This document shows positions 1 through 12,757 of a stretch of 64,000 nucleotides of DNA, one piece after another. The notes beneath the pieces were generated by a model. It made no database searches. It was not told the origin of the DNA and was given only the letters and a program-made list of their open reading frames with translations. How positions within the stretch are numbered: the first letter of the stretch is position 1; the number at the start of each line of letters is the position of its first letter. The position numbers and the translations under genes were made by a program. The stretch comes from Torymus aiolomorphi (taxonomy: Eukaryota > Arthropoda > Insecta > Hymenoptera > Torymidae), in NCBI GenBank assembly GCA_036365515.1, contig CM070873.1, forward strand, positions 47,736,011 to 47,800,010, read 5' to 3'.

Positions 1-239
1 TCGACAATAATTAATTTAATAAAAGGAAGTGTTTTATATGTTGTAAAGATGGAATTCAACTTATTTCCACAATCCTAAGCACAGAGATCGATTATCACAT
101 CGATCCTGGGGCAGATGGAACTTTGGAACTTGGGTCTCCGAACTCCTGGAAAATAAATGAGTTTTGAGGATAGAGTTCGAATGGGAAAATCCTATACGTT
201 ATGGTATTATATTCATGTGACCGTAAAAATTGATTAATA

Positions 240-1175
240 GGGTGACTACACCAGTATTGGAACGGTCACCAATGAATGAACATTTTGGTATAATATTTAA
301 AATTGTAAAATTTGTACATTTTGTGTATCAAATATAATTATGATTTTGAAATCTTTGCGAAATTTCCTTTCGTTTTATATATTGCACATGCTATGAAATG
401 AATTGCCTAAGATAAAAAAAAATTATTAATATTGCGATATCGTGATGAGAATTAAATATACGCCATTCGCTATAAGGGTGACGCACATGCACTGTAGGCA
501 TATGCTGAAGTTTTCTCAAAACCGAAAGTTTTTGCGCTAAAATCTTACGTCTAAATGAAGTTTTATACTTATTAGTTAACGATTCGACATTATTTTTAAG
601 AAAAAAGTTAATTATTTAAATATAATTTACGTGTTCCAACTTTGGTTCATTTTATACTCCTGAATCTAGTGAATGAACGAACACTTCTCTACTGGGCCGC
701 GAGTCTTATCCCGGCAACGCAGTGAACGAACGTTATTCGTATCTCATGCTGTACTGAATAAAAAATCAATAATGTTTAATATTTAATGTTTAGTTTTAAT
801 ACATAAGGTGTATCATTATCATTCTGGTGTCAACTTTCAACATTCAGATTGTAAAATTACTGTTACTGAACCTACATAAGTACATACAAAGTAAGTATTC
901 ATTTACTGCTTTCAAAGTATTCAGTCACTAACACCGCGTGTTCATTTACTGGTTTTTAGGACATATTTACAGATTTCTTTTAAACAAAATTTCTACTTAT
1001 ATTCTTTATCTAAAATTTTGTCAGTGACAAAATTTTATATAAAGTTTAGGTAAAGTTTGAAGATTTTAAAATACTAATTAAAAAAGATTTTTACTTTTAA
1101 TCCATTTTTAAGACTCTTAATTGAATAACAAAAATTACAATTTCCTTATTGGTTTATTCAGTGGTGAAGTCATCC
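240..1175. mobile_element. Non-autonomous TA-flanked DNA transposon (~0.94 kb)
   Basis: The left end begins GGGTGACTACACCAGT and the right end is the complement of GGATGACTTCACCACT. The element is flanked by TA at 238-239 and 1176-1177. Short variants of GTGAATGAAC / CAGTGAACGAAC recur inside, as subterminal repeats do. No long ORF is present. A second, shorter copy of the same family lies at 36582-37058 with the same termini and TA flanks. The TA duplication suggests the Tc1/mariner group; that assignment is inference. Confidence 0.6.
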
Positions 1176-1372
1176 TAGTAAATTTCTACTGTGATTAATT
1201 TAATATTCATGAAATACATTCTGTCGAATTTATAATCGATACGATGGAATAGTTCAAATACGTAGTTGGACAAAACTCAATTTACTGCTATATATATTTG
1301 GAATAATTTAATTTTGTATAATAACAATTAATATTTAAAGCATTCTGAAAATGTTTCAGATATTGTGAAAAT

Positions 1373-2076
<704 letters not shown>

Positions 2077-2078
2077 GT

Positions 2079-2080
2079 TA

Positions 2081-2140
<60 letters not shown>
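2079..2140. repeat. Compound microsatellite (AT)n(AG)n(G)n
   Basis: An AT tract runs into AG units and then a short G run, directly after the right end of the preceding palindrome. The following 2141-2928 is A+T-rich DNA in which I see no gene or clear repeat. Confidence 0.9.
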
Positions 2141-2928
2141 CACGTTTACTTGTATGTGTTTTAAAATATCAAAAAACATTATTTAAGACTTATTAGTATA
2201 GGAATTATAAAAAAAATAATTAAATTTAAATGCGGAATTTATTATAAAAAGAATATAAATCATATTCTAGAATTTGAAATCCAGTGGAATCGTCTTTTGA
2301 ATTGTGACAATTTTGCACTTCTGTTCTAGTAAAGTGACCATTCCGTCAACGAAATTTGACAGCAAATTACTATATTAATACTCCCTTTTATATACGTATA
2401 TACTTATAAAACTATAATACCATAGTATCAACACAGTTGCATAGCAGACAGTTCAAAATCTCAAATAAGCCAAAATACATAACCATGTTATTTCAACAGT
2501 TTGTTTTGCAGAGTTTTTGCTTTCAGATAGAAAAAGATTTTTTTCTTAGTGCTTGATTATTTGTATTCATAAGTGAATTTAGGACTAAAAATTTAATGTA
2601 TTGTGTATGTGAATATATATATCTGAAAAATGTAAGTGTAATTATAATACAAGCGTGCAGTGACAGTTTTGTTTAAATTTGGAAAGCAGTTTCAGTTCAA
2701 GATGGGAATGCTGTATAAAAATTAATACTGAAAAACATGTGCATTGGCAAGATTGAATTAAGTATTTTAAAGAAGTGGCAGTAAAAATTTTTATCGCATA
2801 AAAATAAATACATCTTTTTTCTAAGAAAGGTGAAAGTGACATATTAAGTCTAACTCACTATAGGATATATAATTCAATTCAGAAGATTTGTGAATTGCAA
2901 TAAGTGTCAAGATGTATCTATACACATA

Positions 2929-4222
2929 CGAGGGTCATTTGATAAGTACCTAGCCTACAAATGAAACCACCAAAATTTTACAAAAAAATAAAATTTATTT
3001 TTCAATGTAGTCTCCTTTTAGTTGAATACACTTGGTCCAGCGGTGTTCCAATTTTTTTAACCCTGTTGAAAAAAATGTTTTCTCTTGGTTTGCAAAATAG
3101 GCCTCCGTGGCGGCGATTATTTCGTTATTGGAGTGGAATCTCTTCCCGGCGAGCGAATTTTTTAGGTTCGGAAACAAAAAAAAGTCGCACGGAGCCAAAT
3201 CTGGAGAATACGGTGGATGGGGCAGCAGTTCGTAGCGTAATTCGACCAATTTAGCCGTGGCGAGTGCAGAAGTGTGAGCCGGTGCATTATCGTGGTGGAA
3301 AAGCACTTTCTTTTTAGACAAATGGGGCCGTTTTTCTTCTAACACGGCGTCAAATCGGCTCAATAGTTCGGCGTAGTACTGTCCTGTGACCGTTTTGCCC
3401 TTCTCCAGATAGTCAATAAAAATCATACCTTGAGAATCCCAGAAAACAGTGGCCATCACCTTTCCGGCCGACGGACCGTCTTCGCCTTCTTCGGAGCAGG
3501 TTCACCGGGTAAGGTCCACTGTTTTGACTGCTCCTTGGTCTCTGGAGTGTAGTAGTGAATCCATGTTTCGTCGACGGTCACGTAACGACGCAAAAACTCT
3601 TTTGGATTGCGATTAAACAGCTCCAAACACTGCTCTGAACTGGTCACACGGATGCGCTTGTTGTCTGCAGTCAGCAAACGCGGCACCCACCTTGCTGACA
3701 GCTTCCTCATGCCTAAAATCTCATGTAGGATATGCCACACGCGTTCTTCTGAGATGCCTAGTATCGCAGCTATCTCGTGCACCTTTAATCGGCGGTCTGA
3801 CAAAACGATATCGTGTATTTTTGTCACGTTCTCCTCCGTAGTGGCTGTTTTCGGAGCACCTGGGCGTGGATCATCAAAAACCGACGTACGACCACGTTGA
3901 AACTCGTTATACCAAAATTTAACGGTCGCCATCGAAGGAGAAGCATCCCCATACACTGCATCCAAGCGTTCTTTAATTTCACTGCGCGATTTCCCTTCCA
4001 AAAACAAGAATCGAATCACCGACCGATATTGTTCTTTCTCCATTTTTTCAAAAATCAACGGACACATTTGCTTTCACACGCTCTCAAAAATAAACTACAA
4101 CTCCGATCCGGCTGAAATTTCGTCTGTAACCGTTTACAGGAAGATACTGCACTGTAGTGTATTTCTGGTGCGATAGTGGCACCATCTGGCGGTGAGGCTA
4201 GGTACTTGTCAAATGACCCTCG
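2929..4222 (-). mobile_element. mariner transposon, nearly complete
   Basis: The element is 1294 bp, the usual size for mariner. Its 28-bp terminal inverted repeats (2929-2956 and 4195-4222) begin CGAGGGTCATTTGA and differ at one position. The target duplication is TA on each side (2927-2928 and 4223-4224). The transposase frame fills the interior on the minus strand. The near-identical ends and a coding region with only one frameshift suggest a fairly young insertion. The protein motifs resemble the mellifera-type mariners, but I cannot confirm the subfamily without an alignment. Confidence 0.93.
2995..4067 (-). pseudogene. mariner transposase, single frameshift
   Basis: Mariner transposase cuts and pastes its own element at TA sites. 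The N-terminal part (3456-4067, 203 codons) has the DNA-binding helix-turn-helix region in about the first 115 residues, the linker motif WVPRLL at residues 127-132, and the first catalytic aspartate in VDETW (about residue 166). The C-terminal part (2995-3459) is in another frame. It has the second aspartate in HHDNAPAH and the third in YSPDLAPCDFFLF, with 34 residues between them, which gives DD34D. The break lies near 3465-3475, where one base appears to be lost, and gives a stop at 3456-3458. Together the parts match the usual ~350 residues. The first ATG is at 4067; a second in-frame ATG at 4043 is also plausible. As it stands the locus would not make a full transposase. Confidence 0.92.
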
Positions 4223-7200
4223 TAAAAGCGACAAGGCTGCTCACAAGAATGCAGGCTTAAATTCAAGATATATTTAACTGCTCAAAACTTTTTTCAGTGT
4301 AGCTTTTTATATTTTTGAACCAAGATCTATGTTCAAGGGATACTATTTACAAAATTCAAAGATATTTCTAGTTAGACATTTTTTCGAAAATTTTGAAATT
4401 GTAGATATTTATGGGCTAGAATGAATTTACATGTTAGCTTGAAGTTTATGAGGCAATTAGTATATGTTTCAAGTTATAGCTGTGTAAAATTTTATAAGAA
4501 TTGCATGACTGATGTAAATTTTTTACTGTATAGTATAAAAAAACTATAAACTAACCAGAAAGTAAGACAATTATAAATTTAAACGTAAATCAAATAATTA
4601 AATTATAATGAATTTGATGTAATTTCAATCTTTAAAAAACTAATTTTTTAAATATATTCTAACAACACAATTTGTCTATAGTCCTTTTATTTATTCTGAT
4701 CTCATCTATTCAATAAGCACTCTCTACAAATGGTAATAATTTTTTTCATGACTGTACAAATAATAATATTGTTAATAAAACTTTCTACGAAAGTATAAAA
4801 TAAGGCAAGTATAAAAGTTTTTTCTGTATAATCTATAAAATAATATTTATGATTTTTTAAAAGAAGTCAAATAAATACTATACTAAAAAAGTCTTTTATT
4901 TCTTTGAGTCAATGTATGCTCAACAAATTATATGTAAATAGGTTCAAATTGTTCACTGCAAATCAAACAAACGAAAGATGTAAAATCCATTATCGATAGT
5001 CAAGTAATGCCAACCATTCTCCGAAAAACTGTATGACTATGTTCTCAGAAATGTATTCAAATTTCTTCATTCTTCTATACAAATTAAACACAAGAAAGTA
5101 CTGAAATCAATTCATTTATATAGTCAAGTACCGGCCATAAGAACTTGTCGTACCTCGCATGTAAAATTACATTTTATGCCCACGTTGTAACTTCAAAATT
5201 ATTCGGCCAGCGGGCATAAAGTACTACATAACACCCAAGAGGCCTAATAGCTCACACACTCTTACAAAACTTTATAGTACCTACGTACTTTAATTTACTT
5301 ACTTAATTTACTTACTTTATTAAAATTATTTTAATTATATAACTATAATGCCTTCTTTTAATTTCTAAAATTCATAAGAATTTTTTCAGGTATTTACGAA
5401 AAGTCAAAGCCTATATAAAAAAATTACATAGTTACCAACACATCACTATTTCTCATTATTCTTCCTCAATTTTGAACTTTCTATAATATTACGCATCTTG
5501 GAAGGACAAGAGAAGTCTAGAGCTACTCTAGCAGGGGTGGTCCTCCGATTTTCCATACATACTTGGCGGGCCAGACGGTTTGCAGGAGTCCGATTCTCTA
5601 ACTTTACGGCGCTATAACTGCTATAAGAATATAAGCACATAAACACATAAGGAATTGAATCGTACGAAATGCACGTGCGCAAAACCGAATATTTTTCGGA
5701 ATGTTAATAGATTAATAATAATTAATGAATTAATATAATAATTATAATAATAATTATTATAACCATTAATTATTATAATGATAATTATAATAATAATTAT
5801 AATAATAATTATTATAATATGATAATAATAAATACACACCCATAATCTCCATAATTATCGATGATGATCATTTTTAAAATATGATCAATATTTAAATTTT
5901 ATTATTAATATTTGTATAAACAAATAGTAATAGAGAAGCTACTAAGTTAATGTTTATTGTAAAATATTTTTTAATTTGTTTCTTAATATTTTATCAAAAT
6001 TGTAATTATTTATTGGCGATAAAGCTATTTATTTTATTTGATTACATTGAAATAAGAAGAAAATATTTATTTCATGAAACTTATCAATTTTTTCATTTCC
6101 TGAATTACTATTTTACAAATAATCATACAATATTTTATTTGAAAATATGAGAATATGTTTTGTTGTTTAATATTCTAAACAATTAATAAAATGTCAAAAT
6201 TATTTGTACATATCTTAATTCATAGCTTCATTCATATAATTGATTAGTAGTTTGACAGTATCAACTGATAATAATTTTTCCATCGGTCTTACAGTCTTAC
6301 AAATTAAATTAAAATAATTAATATTTATGGATATTATAATATCGATGGAAAAATTGTTATTGTAAAATGAAGAATAAATTTATATTTTAGACACATAAAC
6401 AATAATATTCCAGAAGATGATCAAGATAATAATTGTGAAGGTCGCGATTATTATGCAGATGGTATCATAGAACGACAAAACATAATTAACCGCTATTATA
6501 CATAATTTAATTCAAAAATCTTGTCAAATATTTTATTCTAACACATGCTTGTAAATAGAGAAGTCACTTGAATTCAGATGATGATTACAAGAACGCAGTC
6601 ATTTAGCCTCATCATCATTTACAAAATATTTGATTAAAATACTTGTTTTATTTTATGTTCGACCTGTATTTTTATGTGATCTGCGTAGTCATATTGTGAC
6701 TATTTTAGTTTTCTAGCTTACCGCTATGTGAAAAACGTTTTATTTTGTTAAAGACATTTTGTTGATTGATTCAACAATGTGGTATGTCTTACTTAATCTA
6801 TAACTAATTTGTAAGAATATGATGCGATTAAAGAAAGATTTTTAATTTAAAAAACATATTTTTAATTTTGTAGAATGTTTGTAAACCAAATTTGCTACAA
6901 TATAAAGTTTATATTATAAAATACGTTTCTTATGAATTCAATTTATTTTTACTGTCAAACTACTAATCAATTATATGAATGAAGCTACGAATTAAGGTAT
7001 GTACAAATAATTTTTATATTTTATTAATTGTTTGGAATATTAAACAACAAAACATATTCTCATATTTTCAAATAAAATATTGTTTAATTATTTGTAAAAT
7101 AGTAATTCAGGAAATGAAAAAATTGACAAGTTTAATAAAATAAATATTTTGTTCTAACTTCAATGTAATCAAATAAATAACTTTGGCACCAATAAATAAT

Positions 7201-7903
7201 TACAATTTTGGTAAAATATTAAGAAATAAATTAAAAAATATTTTATAATAAACATTAAACCCTAACTTAGTAGCTTCTCTAATAAACAAATATTAATAAT
7301 AAAATTTAATTATTGATCATATTTTCAAAATGATCATCATCGATCATTATGGAGATTATGGGTGTGTATTTATGATTTATATTCTCATGTCACTCCATTT
7401 TATCGATAGATAAAAGATCATCGATAACATTAATGGATAAAGAAACTTAACCTAGGCAATTTAATTTGCTTTTCATGTAGCGACACCAATTCTATTAACA
7501 TTCTGAAAAATATTGGGTTCTGCGCATGCGCATTTCGAACATTTCAGACCTTATATGTTTGTATGCTTATAGCGCCGTAAAGTTAGAGAATCGGACGCCA
7601 GTTACGTGGGCTACTTAAATGTAGAATACTAAATTTTTGCATAAATTCATTAACAATATATATACCTATAAGTCCACCATAAATAATTACATTGGCTCTA
7701 ATTTTTAATTGATGCCGTTAAGTACAACATATCCGTACATGTGCAGAATCATGATTTATATTTCATTACTAAACATATCATTCCTTGTGTCCGTCTTTTT
7801 TAAACGAGAATAAAACAAAAAATTCATATAAATTTATAGCCTGCTCAAAAGTCCTTTACATTTTACTAACCGTTTTATGAGCAACATATGTTATATCCTT
7901 ATC

Positions 7904-8046
7904 CCCCGTGTAAATATCATATAAGATCTCATATGAGAATTTCAGACAGCGCATATCTCGTATGAGATCTTATATGTGATGTCATATGCAATTTTACGTA
8001 TTATGGGATCTCATATGAGATCTCATATGATATTTTCACGCGGGTG
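7904..8046. mobile_element. Short MITE-like palindrome with CATATGAG motifs
   Basis: The ends CCCCGTGTAAATATCATAT and ATATGATATTTTCACGCGGG are inverted. The interior repeats AGATCTCATATGAG in both orientations. It lies in the part of the giant palindrome's right arm that has no partner on the left. The ACGCGGGT-type end resembles that of the element near 55780-56100. Confidence 0.55.
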
Positions 8047-9044
8047 TGCACTTTCTATTTAAAAAGAGAGTGATAGATTCATAGATCAGTAGTTAATATG
8101 TAGAAGCAACCCATTTATACATTTTATCTGATCTTTAAACATATGAATATTTATATGAAAATGGCCATGCCTTACACCTTGAACTGCAAACCGTCTGGCC
8201 CGCCAAGTATGTACGGGAGATCGGAGGACCACCCCTGCTAGAGTAGCTCTAGACTTCTCTTGTCCTTCCAAGATGCGTAATATTATAGAAAGTTCAAAAT
8301 TGAGGAGGAATAATGAGAAATAGTGATGTGTTGATAACTATGTAATTTTTTTATATAGGCTTTGACTTTTCGTAAATACCTGAAAAAATTCTTATGAATT
8401 TTAGAAATAAAAAGAAGGCACTATAGTTATATAATTAAAATAATTTTCGCCCACACGGGCGTAAAGTACGTAGGTACTATAAAGTTTTGTAGGAGTGTGT
8501 GAGCTATTGGGCCTCTTGGGCGTTATGTAGTACTTTATGCCCGCTGGCTGAATAATTTTGAAGTTACAACGTGGGCGTAAAATGTAATTTTACACGCGAG
8601 GTACGAAAAGTTCTTATGGCCGGTACTTGACTACAATTAATTGATTTCAGTACTTTCTTGTGTTTAATTTGTATAGAAGAATGAAGAAATTTGAATACAT
8701 TTCTGAGAACATAGTCATACAATTTTTCGGAGAATGGTTTGCATTACTTGACTATCGATAATTGATTTCACAACTTTCGTTTGATTGATTTGCAGTGAAC
8801 AATTTGAATGTACTTAAATATAATTTGTTGAGCATACATTGACTCAAAGAAGTAAAAGACTTTTTTACTATTTTAGTATTTATTTGACTTCTTTTAAAAA
8901 ATCATAAATATTATTTTATAGATTATACAGAAAAAACTTTTATACTTGCCTTATTTTATACTTTCGTACAAAGTTTTATTAACAATATTATTATTTGTAC
9001 AGTCATGAAAAAAATTATTACCATTTGTAGAGAGTGCTTATTGA

Positions 9045-9198
9045 GGCATGGTGTGGTTTGTGCACATAAGAATTATCCACATATTTATTGTGCACACTTT
9101 AGCATTGGTGTATATCTATATCTATGTGTATACTCCAATGCTAAAGTGTGCACAATAAATATGTGCATAATTCTTATGTGCACAAACCACACCATGCC
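9045..9198. mobile_element. 154-bp MITE with 8-bp target duplication (hAT-like)
   Basis: The element is a nearly perfect hairpin with ends GGCATGGTGTGGTTTGTGC. CTTATTGA is duplicated at 9037-9044 and 9199-9206. The matching place in the left arm of the giant palindrome (about 4711-4718, reverse strand) has CTTATTGA once and no insert, so an empty site is preserved in the same molecule. An 8-bp duplication is typical of the hAT superfamily; the end sequence alone does not settle the superfamily. Confidence 0.85.
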
Positions 9199-9616
9199 CT
9201 TATTGAATAGATGAGATCAGAATAAATAAAAGGACTATAGACAAATTGTGTTGTTAGAATATATTTAAAAAATTAGTTTTTTAAAGATTGAAATTACATC
9301 AAATTCATTATAATTTAATCATTTGATTTACGTCTAAATTTATAATTGTCTTACTTTCTGGTTAGTTTATAGTTTTTTTATACTATACAGTAAAAAATTT
9401 ACATCAGTCATGCAATTCTTATAAAATTTTACACAGCTATAACTTGAAACATATACTAATTGCCTCATAAACTTCAAGCTAGCATGTAAATTTATTCTAG
9501 CCCATAAATATCTACAATTTCAAAATTTTCGAAAAAATGTCTAACTAGAAATATCTTTGAATTTTGTAAATAGTATCCCTTGAACATAGATCTTGGTTCA
9601 AAAATATAAAAAGCTA

Positions 9617-9894
9617 CACTGAAAAAAGTTTTGAGCAGTTGCTGCGCTGGCCCGCACGTATAGAGCGCAAAGCCACCTTACTCATCCGTACAAAATTTTT
9701 GTACAGCTACTGTCTGAAAACTGCGCGGCAGTTGTCTTAGTATGACGCTGCTGTCGCGTGAAAAGCAGACCGATAGCAGTCGCAACGCGTTTTTTAGCAG
9801 CAGCGCTACAAAACTGGGAGAGCTGCCGCTCAAATCGCATAGTACAGTTGCTGTGCTTGCTATGTACAGGAACTGTGCAAAACTTCTTTCAGTG
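9617..9894. mobile_element. 278-bp TA-flanked MITE (CACTGAAAAAAGTTTTG ends)
   Basis: The left end is CACTGAAAAAAGTTTTG and the right end is CAAAACTTCTTTCAGTG. TA flanks both sides (9615-9616 and 9895-9896). The left 24 bp also occur at 4276-4299 in inverted orientation, where they form the outermost part of the giant palindrome, but the rest of the MITE is absent there. A similar end (ACTGAAAAAAGTTTTGC) is seen at about 54200. The following 9897-10254 has no recognisable feature. Confidence 0.7.
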
Positions 9895-10254
9895 TACCAC
9901 TGTCAAAGATTCATGAATACCCACTAAGATGAGAAATAAAATCTCCCTTAGCTTACAGTGAAACTCCACTGTAAGATAATGGAATTGGCTTGGATTGCCA
10001 CGTGATAATTTTATTTTTACAATAATTGTTCTGACCGAGTGGAAAAAATGTATTTTAATATTCTTGAATACAGGTTCGCTGTTATAGTGCAAAAACGAAA
10101 ATGTTACGTCTCTGAAGTTGGCAGAACACTTTTAACCCAAGGTAAAATAAACTATTGGATAATTTGCCGCAAATTATCCGTAAATTATCCGTGGTATTGA
10201 TAATTTTGCCGCGACCATTTTTTTTTAAAAACGCGAATGTTCTGCTAACTTAGA

Positions 10255-11445
10255 CCGAAGTTGGCAGAGCACCTGTCTAAAACTAATTAAAAACAACAGA
10301 TATCACAACGGCACTTACATAGGAATTTGCCGCTTTTTTGCCATAACAAAACTGTGCAGTTTCCAATAGTGAAATATTATTTTTTCATTTATTATAACAA
10401 TAGTACTGTCAGCTTCCTATGAAGATAGCAGATCACCTCACTGAAACCCAGGAAGGACGAGCGCCATCGACTCGTTAGTGGCACAGGAATTTGCTGCTTT
10501 TTAGCCGTAAGACAGCTGTGTGTTTGTCGAAAAATAGAAAAAATTATTTTTATTGTTATAAACAATAATTCATTAGCACTTACACACCTCCGTTGCCAAC
10601 CGATTAAACGAACTAAAGAGATCTGATATTACATTGAAAGTTACTTAGAATTAAGCCGTTTTCTTACGGTAACAAAACGGTATAGTACAGAAATGCAGAT
10701 GAAAATTAAAAAAATTTTTATAACAATAGTTCTGACATCTTCATATGAAGCTAGCAGGTCACCTCACTGAAACTCAGGAAAGACGAGCGCTATCGAGACG
10801 AGAGCGGTACAGGAATTTGCCGCTCTTGAGCCGTAACAAAACTGTGCAGTTTCCAATAGTGAAATATTATTTTTTATTTTATTATAACAATAGTACTGTC
10901 AGCTTCGTATGAAGATAGCAGGTCCCCTCACTGAAACCCAGGAAGGACGAGCGCTACCAACTCGTTAGTGGCACAGGAATTTGCCGCTTTTTAGCCGTAA
11001 GACAGCTGCGTGTTTGTCGAAAAATAGAAAAAATTATTTTTATTGTTATAAACAATAATTCATTAGCACTTATACAGCTACGTTGCCAACCAATTAAACT
11101 AATTAAAGAGATCTGATATTACGTCGACAGTTACATATAATTAAGCCGCTTTTTTACCATAACAAAACGGTATAGTATAGAAATGAACATGAAATATTTA
11201 AAATTTTTAAAACAATAGTCATGTCATCTTTATAAGAAACTAGCAGGTCACCTCACTGAAACCCAGGAAGTACAAACGTTGTCGACACGATAGTGTCACA
11301 GGAATTTGCTGTTTTGTAGCCGTAAGAGAGCTGTGTGTTTGTCAAAAAATAAAAAAAAAATTATTTTTATTGTTATGAACTTATTAGCACTTATACAGCT
11401 TCGTCGCCGACCGATTCAACTAATTAAAGAAATCTGATATCGTCA
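10255..11445. repeat. Higher-order tandem satellite, 490-bp unit of about three ~163-bp monomers
   Basis: Landmarks recur exactly 490 bp apart: ACTGTGCAGTTTCCAATAG at 10351 and 10841, and AACAAAACGG at 10671 and 11161. The block CACCTCACTGAAAC recurs at 10434, 10760, 10924 (one base changed) and 11249. A diverged relative (CACCTCCGTTGCC) lies at 10585. All share a TTATAACAATA-type segment and a TTTGCCGC/AAGCCG segment. This points to a monomer of about 150-175 bp repeated as a trimer, about 2.4 trimers in all. Confidence 0.8.
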
Positions 11446-11453
11446 GCTGAGAG

Positions 11454-11535
11454 GAACAAGGTACCAACTCGGGCGAGCGCATAAGAAGGTACCAACTCGG
11501 GCAAACGCGTAATAAGGTATCAACTCAGGCTAATA
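11454..11535. repeat. Short tandem repeat, ~30-bp unit
   Basis: Three copies of AAGGTACCAACTCGGGC-type sequence follow each other, the third slightly changed (AAGGTATCAACTCAGGC). They directly follow the 490-bp satellite. Confidence 0.75.
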
Positions 11536-11859
11536 TCGACTAAGTTTCTTGAAGTATAGACAAAAAATGCTTTTTTTTTAACCAAGGCTCTAACGTCTGA
11601 CCAATATTTTAAATTCTGATTTTAAGTAGAGGTTCTAAATTTGTTATAAACACTTCATTTAACACATCATACTGCTACTTTATTTTATTTATTATACAAA
11701 ACATTTTATTATATTTGATCTGAAAACTTGCACTGACTTCACTATAATTATATTATATTTATGAACACTGATCACTTTTTAAGAATACAATAAAATATTT
11801 GTATCGGGCTGAGCTTATTCCATAAGTCTTCAAAAAAATCCACCAGCTTGAATACGATC

Positions 11860-12757
11860 TTCAACTAGATGGATGCTCTATGAAAATAGCAATTACCTTA
11901 TTTTATTTTGAAGAATTATTCAAAATATAATACTTTTTTTGTACTTTTTGAGCAATACTGTCTAAAACGTCTTAGTTGTTAGTTCCTAGCAGCTCTTGTC
12001 ACATCTTAAGAATAGATTGAATTTTATAATACACATTGGAGAATGAAATCAGAATATTTCTAAGTTATTTTCTTGTACAGGACGCTTGTAAATTTCCATT
12101 TCTTCAGGCCTTTGTTTATAGTATATGCAAAAATTACTAAGAACTCCTCTGAAACATTTTGACGTCTTCCACCGTGAGAAATTCCTCATACAATATAAAA
12201 AAAATATAAAATATCAATGCAAAGTATCAATGTTCATTCTTATAACCAACATTTTATATTTTATAAATAGATATTTAGTCATTTAATACGTATTTGATTA
12301 TTTTTGTTGTTGATTAATACACAGTTGAGCTAAACATTTCAAACTGATTTTAAATAGAATTTTATTTTATTTTATTTTATTTCATTTTATTTTATTTTAT
12401 TTTATTTTATTACACAAAGCACTGATTAGATGTCACTTTTTAATTAATCGCTACATTATTTGTTATCAATAAAATTTTCAACTAGATAGATGATGTATTA
12501 AAATCACAATTTTCTTTTTTTATTTTGGAGAACTAATTTCAAAACATAATACTTTTTTCATACTTTGAGTGTCATACTGTCTAAATAAACGTCTTAGATG
12601 TTGCTTCCTATAAAAGCTTTTGTCACATTTTGAGAATCATTTGGATCTTGTATACACATTGAAGAATCAAATCAGGATATTTCTACGTTATTTTCTTGCA
12701 GATGACACTTGTAAATTTCCATTTTTTCAGGCAGTTGTTTATAATATTTCTACTGCC
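11860..12757. repeat. Direct repeat of ~280 bp with a (TTTTA)n tract between
   Basis: 11860-12140 and 12473-12757 are diverged direct copies, sharing CTTGTAAATTTCCATTT and TTCAACTAGAT. A (TTTTA)n run lies at about 12355-12411. Weaker related sequence continues to about 13120. No coding region is visible. Confidence 0.65.

Larger units (their letters stand above)
4276..9640. repeat. Giant imperfect palindrome (left arm 4276-6260, right arm 6950-9640)
   Basis: The sequence from 4276 (AACTGCTCAAAAC) reads inward as the complement of the sequence ending at 9640 (GTTTTGAGCAGTT). The match continues through many landmarks. Examples are 4713-4750 against 8990-9040 plus 9207-9220, 5150-5250 against 8520-8620, 5490-5585 against 8185-8280, 5588-5625 against 7563-7600, and 6240-6260 against 6950-6970. 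The arms differ by scattered substitutions and several indels: a 154-bp MITE in the right arm (9045-9198), about 580 bp present only on the right (about 7601-8184), and an A+T-rich ATA/TTA expansion on the left (about 5720-5830). The ~690-bp loop holds a smaller inverted pair (TTTTTCCATCG at 6275-6285 and its complement at 6342-6352). I see no credible coding region in either arm. Confidence 0.88.

Noticed and set aside
9005..9214. 69-codon cysteine- and histidine-containing frame
   Set aside because: It spans the MITE hairpin at 9045-9198, and the frame is a by-product of the palindrome.
10255..11445. CRISPR-like array
   Set aside because: The unit is 490 bp with diverged ~163-bp monomers and no short repeats with unique spacers, and the context is eukaryotic.
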